This document shows, piece by piece, positions 1 through 10,479 of a stretch of DNA of 64,000 nt; the first letter of the stretch is position 1, and each line of letters begins with the position of its first letter. Origin of the DNA: Ephemerocybe angulata (taxonomy: Eukaryota > Basidiomycota > Agaricomycetes > Agaricales > Psathyrellaceae). Position numbers and translations under genes: made by a program. The stretch lies in assembly GCA_013368325.1 (NCBI GenBank), contig JAACJK010000012.1:1-64000 (forward strand). The letters are read 5' to 3'. The notes under the pieces were generated by a model. It did no database searches, was not told the DNA's origin, and worked only from the letters and a program-made list of their open reading frames with translations.

Positions 1-1553
1 GCTTCGCCCTCGAAGTACTGTTTGTTAAACTAGTTAATCCGAAGGACAACATAAAGCTCCCACATCTAGAAGAGAATGTCGTTCCACTCACCCGAATGTC
101 CACAGCGCTTCGCGCCGTTCTCCCCAACGACGCCGGCATCCACATCTCCCGCCAGCAGGTACCTGTGCTCCTAAATTTCGCTATGACCGACTATGCCTCG
201 CAGGGTAAAACACGCGAGGTGAACGTCGTCGATCTTTTGCGCTCTCGTAACCATCAGGCTATGTACACCGCTCTTTCGAGGGGCACAAGCGCAGCATCCA
301 CCATTATATTGAGAGACTTTAAAGAATCTAAACTCACCGGGGGCATATCTGGCTACCTGCGTCAGGAGTATAGGGTCATAGATACACTGGACGAGATCAC
401 GAAAGGGAGGTTCGAGGGCACTCTCCCCCCTGCTGTGGTGCAGCGTCTTCGTGCCTCCACTATACTTTCGTACAAAGCTTGGCAGAGAATGCAGGCCGCG
501 ACAAAAGCTGATATCGCTTCTCGAAAGAGGAAGGCAGGCGATCTGTCTGGTGTTGAGGAACGTCAGTCGAAGTTCCGAAAAATGGTTCATGTCGCAGAAA
601 CGATCGGCTTACAATCGAGTAAACGAAAGGCGGAACAGAGTCTGTGCGAGGATGTTCGACCTTCTAAGGTGCAGAGGTTAGTTGTACCAGGTGCTTCCGC
701 TCGCGTGGTTCAACCTATCGCACACGAACCGGGCTGGGTACATAGCTGGAAATGGGATGATGTGAACTGGAGCTGTGCGTACGACTCGTACTTCACCATT
801 TTGCGGTACATTTGGTATGGCCGGGATAGCACTTTCCTTAGGTCGATTTGTGGTGACAGTCAGATCCTCCCGTATGCCTTCGACCTTTTCGCTGCAGCGC
901 ACGCTGATGACCTGCCTCTAGACAGTTGCAGACTGCGCCTTCGGACCATCTTGTGGGAGATGGACCCTGTAGGGTTTCCGAAGGGGCAACTTGGTGCTGA
1001 CCTCTACTCTCTCACCCGAGCTGTTAACGGTGTGCCTCCACCGACCGATCCTTCCAACACGACCCACCGCCTCTGTTTCGGTTGTCATCGGCGGATCCCC
1101 GGGTTCATGTTCGAGGGGATCGGACGGTATACCGTAATGAGGACAACCCTTACTAGAGACGAGTCAGTGGCAAGGTATTTGGCCTCCTTAGAGCGTGTGT
1201 CAGGTCAGTGTGATGAGTGTGCGGGAGACCTCATGATTGAACACGAGTATCCATCCCTCATGTGCGTCGAGTTGCCCAACCTACCGCTCGCAACAGTGAA
1301 GAAGCGCTTAATTGTTAATAGCTTGATGGAACTGTCTGATTGCAGGTACAGGTTAGCGGGCGTGGTGTACTGGGGTGGAAATCACTTCGCTTCGAGAGTT
1401 GTGGACCATGATATGCGGGTGTACGCCTACGACGGTATGGTCAATGAGGGTAAGCTGGAGTACGAGTTTACTTTAAGGACTACCAGTCAGCTCCGCTCTC
1501 TCTCTGTAATGGGGGGAAATGTGGCATCTTTGGCTGTATATATTAGAGACTAA
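1..1553 (+). CDS. Pif1/UvrD-like helicase C-terminus fused to a USP-like cysteine peptidase (5' partial)
   Basis: The reading frame is open from base 3, so the protein begins left of the window; the ATG at 96 is internal. The first part carries the last motifs of a superfamily 1 helicase: TDYASQGKTR (motif V-like), then YTALSRGTSA (motif VI-like). After a basic linker comes a second domain with a possible catalytic Cys in NWSCAYDSYF, two CxxC pairs (CFGCH and CDEC) that could bind zinc, and late in the protein GGNHFASR followed by YAYDG. A Cys-box, zinc ribbon, His-box and Asp in that order resemble ubiquitin-specific (C19) peptidases. Similar helicase-peptidase proteins are, to my knowledge, repeated in mushroom genomes, so this is probably mobile or selfish DNA rather than a housekeeping gene. 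The helicase call is fairly sure; the peptidase fold is inferred. Confidence 0.65.
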   Translation, partial: FALEVLFVKLVNPKDNIKLPHLEENVVPLTRMSTALRAVLPNDAGIHISRQQVPVLLNFAMTDYASQGKTREVNVVDLLRSRNHQAMYTALSRGTSAASTIILRDFKESKLTGGISGYLRQEYRVIDTLDEITKGRFEGTLPPAVVQRLRASTILSYKAWQRMQAATKADIASRKRKAGDLSGVEERQSKFRKMVHVAETIGLQSSKRKAEQSLCEDVRPSKVQRLVVPGASARVVQPIAHEPGWVHSWKWDDVNWSCAYDSYFTILRYIWYGRDSTFLRSICGDSQILPYAFDLFAAAHADDLPLDSCRLRLRTILWEMDPVGFPKGQLGADLYSLTRAVNGVPPPTDPSNTTHRLCFGCHRRIPGFMFEGIGRYTVMRTTLTRDESVARYLASLERVSGQCDECAGDLMIEHEYPSLMCVELPNLPLATVKKRLIVNSLMELSDCRYRLAGVVYWGGNHFASRVVDHDMRVYAYDGMVNEGKLEYEFTLRTTSQLRSLSVMGGNVASLAVYIRD

Positions 1554-2651
1554 CCGGATATGTGTACAGACCATCTTCGCTCTCCAACTGTGGGCGCCGC
1601 CTGCCATCTTCGCAGTATGTCTGTTAGGCGCTCGCTTATCATTTGCAGATAACTCAGAACGTACGATGAACTTCCTCATCTCTCCTCTGAATCAGGGGAC
1701 CTGGACCATCCCACAGCGGCTGTCCCTCCGTATCTATCCACCGGTTTGCCCATCTGTCTCCCCCATAAGTCGCTACCGACGGCGCTCCGTGCGATGAATG
1801 ACATAGGGACGGATTAAAGGGTAGTGTGGTCGACGGCCCCGGTGGTTGCCGCGCCCACCCCCTGTTTGGCATCGTCCTTTGATTGACGCGCCGGCAAACA
1901 CCTGTTTGGCATTGTCTTGTGATTGCAACTCCTTGACATCATCTTATCGTGCTCCGTGTCGGCACTATCCTTGCTCTGGTAGTACTGAGCACACCGCCAG
2001 TAATCGGTAAGCGAAGTTCTCTGCGTCGGCAAGATCTGGCCTCATCGTCTATATGGGTACCGTTTACTGACCTATCAATCAGCAGAGACGCTCGTCCGCC
2101 ACGTCAGGCTACGCGAAGGGGGACCATGCAACACCATGCTTTGCGAAGTTAACCTCCTGGCCTGCACCATCTGGAGGTCGCTTATGCGTAGGATACGGGT
2201 AAGCTCGGGCGCTTATTCGGTACGCTCTCGCAGGCTCTCGCATGGTCCCCCGTCCTGACGCTCCACCTTTTTCCAGTCTAACCATGCCGCCCCACCCTGC
2301 CAGGTGCGTCTCCCGGTAACGTCCTGTAGATCCGCTCGGACCGCCGTGGGCGCGTTTGGAGCGACGTCGAGTAGGTGGATATGACAGGGAGTATCGCTCT
2401 GCGCAGTGGTATGCTGCCCATGTCGCATTCGGACTCAGGTGGTTTTCCAATCAGAGCGCGACAGCACCCGCACCCCATTCCATGCGACGGTGTCTGCTTC
2501 ATGTTCCGGTCAGCATCAACTTGAAATCATGTCTCCTAGCATCGTGACACGATCCATTCGGACTTAGCCTTCACGGTGGAAGACAAAAGAAAAGCGAAAA
2601 CAACCCTCGAACTCATCTTGGTATAGATCGGTCGACTGCTCAGGGCCACTC
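1554..2651. other. Intergenic, no supported gene
   Basis: About 1.1 kb with only short, overlapping reading frames of unconvincing composition. The one clear structure is the direct repeat at 1861-1925. It may hold the 3' end of the element to the left and the promoter of the next gene. Confidence 0.4.
1861..1925. repeat. Two-copy direct repeat, 40-bp period
   Basis: The word CCTGTTTGGCAT followed by (C/T)GTC and a nearby GATTG occurs at 1861 and again at 1901. It lies just downstream of the helicase-peptidase frame. It could be part of an element end or a local duplication. Confidence 0.5.
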
Positions 2652-3271
2652 ATGTTCTCCGACGGCGATGTTCTGGCGATCTCGTCCAGATTCGATACCG
2701 CACACCAGGTGTGTTATCATCGCTTTCTCGGTTCATAGTACTCATAGTGCCATTAGGAAGGGCTGTTTTCTACAGTAAAGGGGTGTGTCGTCGGTGCCCG
2801 ATGTACTCAGGCCCACCTCGTGTCAATTGCTGTGCACCCTGGGTACGAGGCAGCGCCAAGGAGCATTGATCTCTACGTCGAGCAATACCTGTACCCGCCC
2901 ACCTATGCAGCGCCTGCAGCACCCAGGAACCTCGAGCATGCGGGGTCTTGCATCAGGAGGTATCCTCATGGTGCCCCTCGCCTTCAGCGTAATAACTGGG
3001 CTATTTTTACGGCCACTAAGGCGGTAAGCGCTCCTGCTCCACAGCTCTAGATGGTCCTTCAGCTTCTCACCTCTCTTTGGTTCCGCGATAGGGTCGTGGA
3101 CCTATAGACCTGCCGGTGAACGATCTGTACGAGTCCTACAAGTGCGAGGACGGCGTCCGTACAGTGTGGGGTAACATAGTCGTAGTGAAGACAGATCGTA
3201 TGGGCGAAGTCTGCGACATGGTGGAAAAGGACATAGGGGTGGCGGAGCTTCTCATCTACAGGTGCGCATGA
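2652..3271 (+). CDS. Lineage-specific family A protein (about 167 aa, 3 exons)
   Basis: Function unknown. Proposed exons are 2652-2708, 2757-3023 and 3092-3271; introns are 48 nt (GTGTGT...TTAG) and 68 nt (GTAAGC...GATAG), and all junctions are phase 0. The main support is a diverged copy on the opposite strand (6638-7263) with the same exon phases: NNWAIFTATK here matches WRYAIFTSQN there, and the last exon aligns around VNDLY...WGNIVVVKTDRMG against VRRLY...HGCVLVAKADHMG. The start is the least certain point because the first exon is short and weakly conserved. Gene B follows 189 bp downstream on the same strand, and the two seem to travel as a pair. No signal peptide or membrane segment is evident. 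Confidence 0.5.
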
Positions 3272-3460
3272 TCACTATTTCACAGCTCATTACCAGAGGG
3301 GGCTCACTGCCATTTGTAGCCTATTTGAGGACGACAACAAATACAACCATCCTTTAGTCGTAAATCCGTTAGTCAGCCCTAAACCGAAGTCGTATTGGGG
3401 ATGGCAGGCTTGGTAGTATTGTTTGTATTACATCCTCATCCCAATCCCTATCTACGAATC

Positions 3461-4414
3461 ATGAGCCCTACCGCCCGAGACCTCCCATCCGATATCGTTG
3501 CCGAAGTCGCTCGATTCTTGCCCATCGATCGCCTAGTACAAGCTTCCTTCTTCCCCAACGCGGCACCCAATGTCGCCCAGTACGAGCTTCGTCAACGCAT
3601 CAAGGACGCCATCGAGCCGTATATCGAGCGGACCGCGTTCGATGACTTCATCGAGTACCTCCGTGCGTCTGAGGGAGCGATAGTAGGCTCAGTCGTCCGA
3701 GAAGTCCTCCTTCTGAACGGGCCAACTCAGCCCAGACGGAAGGCTACCAACCTCAATATTACAACGTCGTTCGGCATGGAAGGAGTCATGCGCTCGTTCC
3801 TGCGCTCGCAGGGATATCGGTCGAGAGCTCTTCCTCCCTCCGAACGACGTAGTTCGAGCGTCGACGTTATAGAGAGGTTCGATCGACGAACCCCATGCGA
3901 GGTCAGTGTCCTACATCTCGACCGTTCTCGGTACCCCGTGACACATTCTCAGACCAGGACCATCCTCCTGTCCGTCAGCGCGACCAGAGCACTCAGCGTT
4001 GTTCTCTGCACCCCGTACTCAGCTCAAATGTGCGCTATTACCCATAACAGCGTGGTGTGCATGCTTCCTCGTGCAACTCTTGCCAACGAAAGCTTAGTCG
4101 TCGAAGGAGCGCCCGCCAGTTCCAATGCGGAAGATCTTACGTTCTCCGTCATCCCCAACAACTCCCACTGGACCAGTCCCTGTGGATTACAATGCCCTGC
4201 AACTTGGAGGAAAACACCCGACGACGATGGCGCCGCTATATACTCCTGGTCCATGGATGATGGACAGTTTACATCATGGGGATCGGTGGAGGACGATGGA
4301 CGATCCTTCTTGCGCAGCGAGCCTCTTATATGGAGGGTACATAGCAGGTGCCATAATGACCACTGTCCCAATAAGGTGTTGTTCGAGGATCGCAGCCGCT
4401 ATCTACGCCCTTGA
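3461..4414 (+). CDS. Family B protein: F-box-like start, possible nucleotidyltransferase-fold core (317 aa)
   Basis: Single exon; the ATG at 3461 is preferred over an upstream in-frame GTG because the protein then opens MSPTARDLPSDIVAEVARF, an F-box-like helix. Further on are GAIVGSVVREVLLL and, about 25 residues later, NLNITTSFGMEGV. In related basidiomycete hypothetical proteins I recall a GS...DLD pattern at this place, which suggests a nucleotidyltransferase-like fold. Here the acidic residues are replaced, so catalysis is doubtful. A Cys-rich C-terminal block (SPCGLQCPATWRKT and HNDHCPNK) matches the mirrored copy at 5080-6273 (GPCGFHCPSLPRKT and GNPKCK). Homology between the two copies is visible in the sequence; fold and role are inferred. 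Confidence 0.5.
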   Translation: MSPTARDLPSDIVAEVARFLPIDRLVQASFFPNAAPNVAQYELRQRIKDAIEPYIERTAFDDFIEYLRASEGAIVGSVVREVLLLNGPTQPRRKATNLNITTSFGMEGVMRSFLRSQGYRSRALPPSERRSSSVDVIERFDRRTPCEVSVLHLDRSRYPVTHSQTRTILLSVSATRALSVVLCTPYSAQMCAITHNSVVCMLPRATLANESLVVEGAPASSNAEDLTFSVIPNNSHWTSPCGLQCPATWRKTPDDDGAAIYSWSMDDGQFTSWGSVEDDGRSFLRSEPLIWRVHSRCHNDHCPNKVLFEDRSRYLRP

Positions 4415-5079
4415 CTCTATTGTACGTAGTGCTGATTAGTTATCTAATCGATACCCATCTCGTTCGACCTTGAGTATCCGCCGTCTCACCGCCGCGGTAT
4501 GATGTGGTGTTAAGTTCGCAAAAGTATTGCAGCGTGCGGCTACGAGGGTGTCCACCGTCCAATAGTGGAAGGGTCTTACTGCCACCAGTCCGTGTACCGC
4601 GGTATGACGACTTAATTGCTTCCCCCGACGGGCTGAGACATAGGCATGCAAATGAGTGACGATAGTTGGAACCTATTACAGCGTGTCGTATTTGTAGAAG
4701 ATGGACTCGAAGGATGAAAGAGGGTGGGAGGTATAGGTAGAGTATAAGGGATGATATGACATATGACGACCGGTCGGGGTATACAAGCGCGAGGAGGGAC
4801 GCATGACGCAAATAGACCGGGATTGGGGTAGAAACGGAGGGAGATGGGCGATGAACTGTCCAAGAGGTAAAGGGTACTGAAGGGGTATATACGTAACCGT
4901 TCCAGGTTGAGAATGTTGGGGCCTCACTTGGACGAAACGACAAACACGAACGTTAGAGTAATGGAATAAGGAATAAGCGCCGCTAAAGAGAGTTGGGGAA
5001 TCTTCGAAGGGGAAGCGAAAGCCTCAGCGTGGGGAGAAAGTCGACGCTCAGAGGTATCTGGAGGTCCCAATAACCGTGC
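4415..5079. other. Axis of the mirrored A-B / B'-A' block, no supported gene
   Basis: This 665-bp stretch lies between the convergent 3' ends of gene B and its copy B'. A 167-codon frame on the minus strand (4440-4943) is Ser/Thr/Tyr/Pro-rich, shares nothing with its neighbours and is probably not a gene. Confidence 0.35.
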
Positions 5080-6273
5080 TTACATTACTAATGACCGCGG
5101 GGGCATGAACCGCTTGCACTTGGGATTTCCACAGCGTTTAGCAAAGCGCCATTGCAAGATGGATTGGGCCAAGAGGGAGTCTGTGTCGCTGTACCTAGAC
5201 TCCGGGATAGGATACCTCGTGTTCCATAGGAAAGAAGCTATCCCTTTGTCCCCGACTGTTTTCCTGGGTAGAGATGGGCAGTGGAATCCGCAGGGTCCGG
5301 TCCACCTGAAGTTCGAGGTGCGAAGGAGGTAAGGGGGTCTCGGTCGACGCGGAGAGATGAGACTCGTTATGTCCGTCTTGAGGGCGTGCTGGTCTGTCAC
5401 CAGCGTGGGGTAGACTGCGTAGACGCGTGTGGACGTCACCAAGTTGGTTTGGCAGGTCATGTTGGATGCAAGGATGACCTGCATCACATTCCCTAGGCTT
5501 TCGCTAATCGTAATTCTCGCGCGCTGTTGGCATGATGAGGGTCAACGCGCTTCCCACATAACATTAATCGAGATGCCCACCGGAACTCCGTTCTGCGGCT
5601 GACGGGTCGCGGAGACCATCCTGCGTACCGATCCGACGTACGGCTTTGATACCACCTCGGTGTCCCAGGCGTCGTAACTGTGTGCTGTAAACCACTCCAC
5701 CATCGCGTCCAAGCTCCCTTTGGGGACCACGATGTTCAGGTCGTTGGACCTGAGGTACCGAAAGTCCTTGACCTTTATGGCGTGTTGCATCATCATCGAG
5801 TTGGTAGCGAGCATCCTTCTGGCAACCGACCCCATGATGCCGGCGCCGGTATCGTTCATCTTTTCCAAGAAGTCGTAGAACTGGTGGAGGAGGATGAAAG
5901 GGCATAATATGTGTTTCAGGATGATCTCGGTCGCGGTTTGAGCCAACCCTCTCCCGTGTCGATTAGTGCGTGACATGCTTTGGATGGTGTGCCAGTCGCA
6001 GTAGGACAGTGCCATACCCATGAGCTCCGTACAATAGTAGAAGGCTTCGGCGCTGTTGAATCGGCGTGGACCTGCGCGGTCCTTTATCTTCGGCGCGAAG
6101 AGCGTAACGGGTTCGTCCAACCGAGGGAACGACGGAAACCGAGTGTTCTTGATGGCCAGGCGTGCAGATGTTCGTGTAGGGGTGCGCGACGGTGCCCATG
6201 GCGTATTTCGAATCGAACTGGGACTGGCGGGAGGCGTGGAGGGGTACGAATAGTTTGAAAGGGGAGAGGACAT
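5080..6273 (-). pseudogene. Family B' copy with an in-frame TGA
   Basis: Diverged paralog of the gene at 3461-4414 in opposite orientation. Matches run in order: GAGIMGSVARRMLA against GAIVGSVVREVLL, NDLNIVVPKGSLDAMVEWF against the NLNI block, and WTGPCGFHCPSLPRKT against WTSPCGLQCPATWRKT. The homology continues in one frame across a TGA at 5542-5544; the bases after it read on as ARITISESLGN, which aligns with the intact copy without a gap. So this is either a nonsense mutation or a very short intron: a GT...CAACAG pair 39 nt apart would also remove the stop, but that is unusually short and would break the alignment. The N-terminus is longer and Ser/Pro-rich. An expressed, truncated 243-aa protein is possible. 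Confidence 0.5.
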
Positions 6274-6637
6274 TATGCTTGGGACTAAGTTATCGGGGGT
6301 AGTGAAAGGAATGGTATTGGGGCATGTAACGACAGTGAGAGAGAGTAAGAGAGGGATATATCGCGCGAAGGGGAGGAATGTGAGGTGCGGGGACCTTCGA
6401 CATTACTAGTCGGACCTTTAAGCCCCAATCGTCTCCCCAACGTCCCGCGTCCACGCGAAGAGATGGTGGTGGGGGTATACGCGCGGGGATACATCAAAAT
6501 TCCGCTCCTCAAAATACGTTGATCGCTTCGGTGGATCGCATGTCAGGGTTGACTGTCACCACCTGATACTGTGTGATTAGGTTCCTGGATCGTAATCGAT
6601 TAGAGGGCACAGATCTCATGAACTGGAAGGCGGAGAC
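6274..6637. promoter_or_regulatory. Upstream region of B' and downstream of A'
   Basis: A 364-bp spacer between the stop of A' and the start of B'. It matches in position the 189-bp spacer between A and B. I see no recognisable motif beyond AT-richer patches. Confidence 0.3.
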
Positions 6638-7263
6638 CTACTCGACAAGCATGGTCTCAATCTGCGACAAATCGGATTCGTGTACCGGATGGACGATGCC
6701 CATGTGGTCAGCCTTGGCGACTAGCACACAGCCATGGACGTGCAGGTCTTGACCTTTGTACAGGCGTCGCACCAACTTGTTCACTTCGTCGTTGCACTAC
6801 AAGGCGCGGATATTAGATGATTTTAGAATACTCTTCAAGTTCATGCTTGTAACCGAATCACGTACGTTTTGAGACGTGAATATGGCGTACCGCCATGGGC
6901 CCTCCACCAAGCTGTGCGCAGGGTATCTGTTGACCTCTATGAAGTAGTCGTCCAGGTTGTATACCAACGACGAGCGGGGGATCGCCGCGTTGACATACGA
7001 TCTGAAGAATATGTCCATAGGTCGGCCCTTTCCAATGGATGTGCACTGGGTAGCCGCTGGGACTATGAAAGGCTTAGAACAACTAGAACCAAAGAAGGCA
7101 CACTTCGTCATCGGCCACCGTTGACCCTGCGATGTTACGATGGACGTGGCATTAGTTCTATGACTGTAAGCCGTGCGATAGAGCATACCCTAGATATGGC
7201 TTTCGCGTCGGCGATGAGCAACTCCACGTCTACGTCGCCCACCTCGTGTACGATGAGGTCCAT
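6638..7263 (-). CDS. Family A' protein (about 164 aa, 3 exons), mirror copy of gene A
   Basis: Unknown function. Exons on the minus strand: 7263-7189, 7126-6866 and 6796-6638. Introns are 62 nt (GTATGC...CGCAG, with CTAAT as branch site) and 69 nt (GTACGT...TTGTAG, with CTAAT). The first exon opens MDLIVHEVGDVDVELLIAD; the last ends SQIETMLVE. Exon phases, intron positions and residues agree with gene A at 2652-3271, which is why I trust both models. More exons could lie upstream (to about 8 kb), since several open stretches there are not explained, so the N-terminus is provisional. On its strand it precedes B', just as A precedes B. Confidence 0.5.
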
Positions 7264-8618
7264 GTCGGAAGCAAACGAAAAGCAGGGGTTGGCTCGCTTA
7301 CCCAACCTTGAACCTGTCCAGCCCCGCCAGGCGTGACCGCCATTGTGTTGTCATCAATGATCACAATGATTGGGGATCATTTGCGAAGGACTTGCGGGGA
7401 TGAAGGGTGGTGTCCATCGGATGGCGGAGGGCATGGAGGGTGAACAGAACGCCTTGAAATACTGAGTGAATAGTATATTAGACGTAGTGTCGTACGTGTA
7501 CTGGAAAGACGTACCAGACAAGAGGTTGACCCGAATGTGTGACATCGGCACTGTGCGCCAGGACAGCTAGTACAAGCCTCATGGGCACCCGACGACGAAA
7601 TATGCCTGTCCGAAACCAACTTGCTCCAGCGCTTTGGTAGCAGCGCGCTGTCCTTGTCGATGAATGTCCTAGGTGTATTGGTACTCCTTGCCATACGAAT
7701 CCCTGTACCAGCTGGGGACTTGAAAGTGGCCATCACCGTCCGATATATCCCAGCAGAACCTCTTGCCTGAGCGATGGCTGCGCCTGCCACATGGGTAGGT
7801 AGGTGTGCGGAAGAACCTGAATATGGATGTCCCGAGAGGCATATTGAACGGCGTCGAAGGAGGTGGAGTATTCGCTTCCGACTACCGATGGTAGGGGGTG
7901 TTGGCGTCGTCGTGTCGCGACCGCAGCCTTTACCCCAGGCTGGCGGGTATCTACCAATTGACCTGCGTATGTCGTGGGTCAGATCGCATGGGTAATATAG
8001 CTTGCAATTCGTACCTCAGAGGGATAGACTTCGGGCCGTGCAGACGAAAACATTCCTAACTGTGCCAAAGGGCGGTATGCGATTCGATCCTCTTGAAGTA
8101 CGTCGAGAAGCCGTATGGTACGGTGTCCGTGATTTCCCTCAGCGGTAGGGACGGTCCACACCTGTCTCCTAGACTAACGGACTAGTAGAAGGCAGGACAT
8201 GAACGGTACTTACCTAAATTGTGGACTCGCCGTGTCCCACTCCTGACGTGACATATGTGGAGGTCACAGCAGCCCGTCGGGCTGCCTAAAATAGTATATC
8301 CCCACATACATGCCTTCAGACAACCCGGGCGTCCGTCTATAGCTTTATTGAAGGCTGGAAGGGGGGAAGGCAATGCCTATAGAAGCAGGAGGAATTTTTC
8401 GCGTGGAAGGGGCAGAATGGGGCGGTGAAAGGAAGCGGCGTGTTGCTGGGGATTGTCCTGGACCCTTTGATCTCACCTAACAAGACGGCATGGGTTGCTC
8501 CGAATTACGGGACCGCACAGTGATTGCACAAATGATCCTTTAGGTCCCCATATAAATTCAAGAAGCTAGGCGCTTTATAGCACCAACATCTCTGTCTTAA
8601 ACCACCCACTATTCTCCA
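7264..8618. other. Unresolved region, possibly upstream exons of family A'
   Basis: The minus strand has open stretches at about 7354-7551, 7377-7790 and 7733-7957. I could not join them to the A' model by splice signals or homology, because gene A shows no equivalent. The last 200 bp probably hold the promoter of the gene starting at 8619. Nothing else recognisable. Confidence 0.3.
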
Positions 8619-9387
8619 ATGGACACAGCACAGTATCCCCTCATCCCAGCAATCGAACAGCTGCTTCGCATGGCTGCCACCGGGGAGACAATACCCTTCG
8701 AAGTAAGCTGCCTTCTCCCAACAACCTTTATACTACCGCTACTTAAATAATATGACGGTCTCTTCTAGACTACGATCGAGTTCATCGAAAGTCTCCCCTC
8801 TGAAGACGCCGTCGCGCTCGCCATTGACATGCACAAAATACTGTGTACTAGGAAAAGGAAAGCAAGGCGGAAGTGCGACGATAGGCGAAGAAAGTATGTC
8901 ATGAGAAGGTCGTGGCGTGCGGCCCTCTCCCGGGCATTGGACTGGACGGATACGCTCGCAATAGGGGGGTGGAGGAATGAGGAGGTCCATCGGACTCAGG
9001 TCGCATACGAGAAAGCATGGTCGGCATTCGACACCGTCTGCATGCACCTCGAGTTCTCGAGAGATACAGTGCAGATGCTGGCGCAGACCCTGGTCGATCG
9101 GAACGAGCACGCGATGGCAGAAGACCTTTACGAAGAGGTCCGAGAAATAGGTGAGTAACCTTCGACAAGGGAAAGACACTAATAGACCCTGACGTGAGCA
9201 ATTAGACGACGACTTTGGCTGGCCTGAACTCGAATACAACGTCTGCCTCAACGACTTGCCTCAGTGCCGCGGCGAGCACGATGTCGGCGCCACTGAGGGC
9301 CGTGCTGTTCGCCTAGGTGCCACCAGCGAGGGTAGCGAAGATGAGGCGTCAGTGGGCACACCTCGTGAGCGACGACACAGTATCTGA
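8619..9387 (+). CDS. Small helical protein of unknown function, tandem copy 1 (about 215 aa)
   Basis: Three exons: 8619-8702, 8769-9150 and 9206-9387, with introns GTAAGC...TCTAG and GTGAGT...TTAG. It opens MDTAQYPLIPAIEQLLRM, and the next gene opens MNTAQNEE. The body is helical and rich in charged residues (KRKARRKCDDRRRK). It shares with the next gene the layout W-x-A-L...W/L...HxxVxxxxAxxxxxxC/VxxHL...A.DLYEEV (copy 2: A.ELHRMV). The tail is acidic and ends RERRHSI. No signal peptide, membrane segment or known domain is evident. It is probably a recent lineage-specific duplicate; I cannot assign a role. Confidence 0.5.
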
Positions 9388-9881
9388 GCACCCGCTGCAC
9401 CTTCAAGATCTGTGTTCTGTTAGGACCGGTCGGTTTACCCTTCTCCCACCGTTCCCTTACATTTCCTCATCTTCGTACCGTACTATTTGTCCGTATACTA
9501 TTGCCGCAGTCGCTAATTTACATTATCTTCTACCACGCGAACTCTACGAATATATCTACATATGTATAAGAAGGGATTATCGATTGGAGCTTAACGTTCT
9601 GGCGTACCATATCTAAGTACATTTGAATATTGGGGCGGCATTGACCTTCGGATGCGGCTGCTCCATAAGGATTGAGTAGAGGTGACAGCCTGAGACCACG
9701 AGATCGGTCACAAGTTGGACCCTGCAATCAGAAATGTACTTTAGAACAGCTGGGCGGACCGGCGGTCATTTTACTTGTATAAAGGTTGGGGTGGGATAGG
9801 AAACGGCACTGCACCCCTTGCCCAACTCTCCGCTGAATTTAGCGTTACACACTCTCTAGCATCTCCACTCTCCTTTACGCT
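9388..9881. other. Spacer between tandem paralogs
   Basis: About 490 bp without a supported gene. It presumably includes the 3' end of copy 1 and the promoter of copy 2; there are pyrimidine-rich stretches just before the ATG at 9882. Confidence 0.35.
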
Positions 9882-10363
9882 ATGAATACCGCCCAGAACG
9901 AGGAAACCATGGTGAGTTCGTCTTACGGGTACCCGCTCCTTTGATCCTAACAACCATCTAGACACCAACTGAATACTTTGCCCGAATGGATCCTGAGTTG
10001 CTGTTCGACTACACCACAAAAATGTTTAGGGCGTTGACGAAGCGGTTGGAGGAGGCCCAGAAGTTGAGGACGCATGTGGGCCCGATCCAAGACTCCGTCG
10101 AACTTCGACACTGGGCCCACCTCCTCGCCGTAGCCGGCGCTGAAGCTGGATTGGGTGATGGGATCATTCACACGGGCGTGTGTCAGCAACTGGCACACCG
10201 AATGATGAACTGCATGCGCCTCTACAACGCTGAAGTAGCGTATGGACTAGGAGACAAAGCGCGCCACTGCGTTGCCAGGCACCTGAGGGCACGTGGATAC
10301 TCCCTGGAAGCGGAGGAACTCCATAGAATGGTATGTTTGCGCGCGTATGATATGATGCTGTAA
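9882..10363 (+). CDS. Small helical protein of unknown function, tandem copy 2 (143 aa)
   Basis: Two exons: 9882-9911 and 9962-10363, separated by a 50-nt intron (GTGAGT...TCTAG). The first exon encodes only MNTAQNEETM, which resembles the start of the gene at 8619. The second encodes an all-helical segment with DYTTKMFRALTKRLEEAQ and ending near EAEELHRMVCLRAYDMML. It parallels copy 1 but is shorter and lacks the acidic tail. Same strand and close spacing point to tandem duplication followed by fast divergence. No domain recognised. Confidence 0.5.
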
Positions 10364-10479
10364 CTCATCAAGCTGCACCAACAGTAAGCTTCAGCGAGGC
10401 ATAACATCGCGTCCGTCTCAACCTCACCCTCCCCTTCAACGCACCTTTACCTGCATGATCCAGTATATACACTTCTTCT

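Noticed and set aside
4440..4943. 167-codon minus-strand frame in the axis of the mirrored gene block
   Set aside because: Low-complexity Ser/Tyr/Pro composition and no counterpart or homolog.
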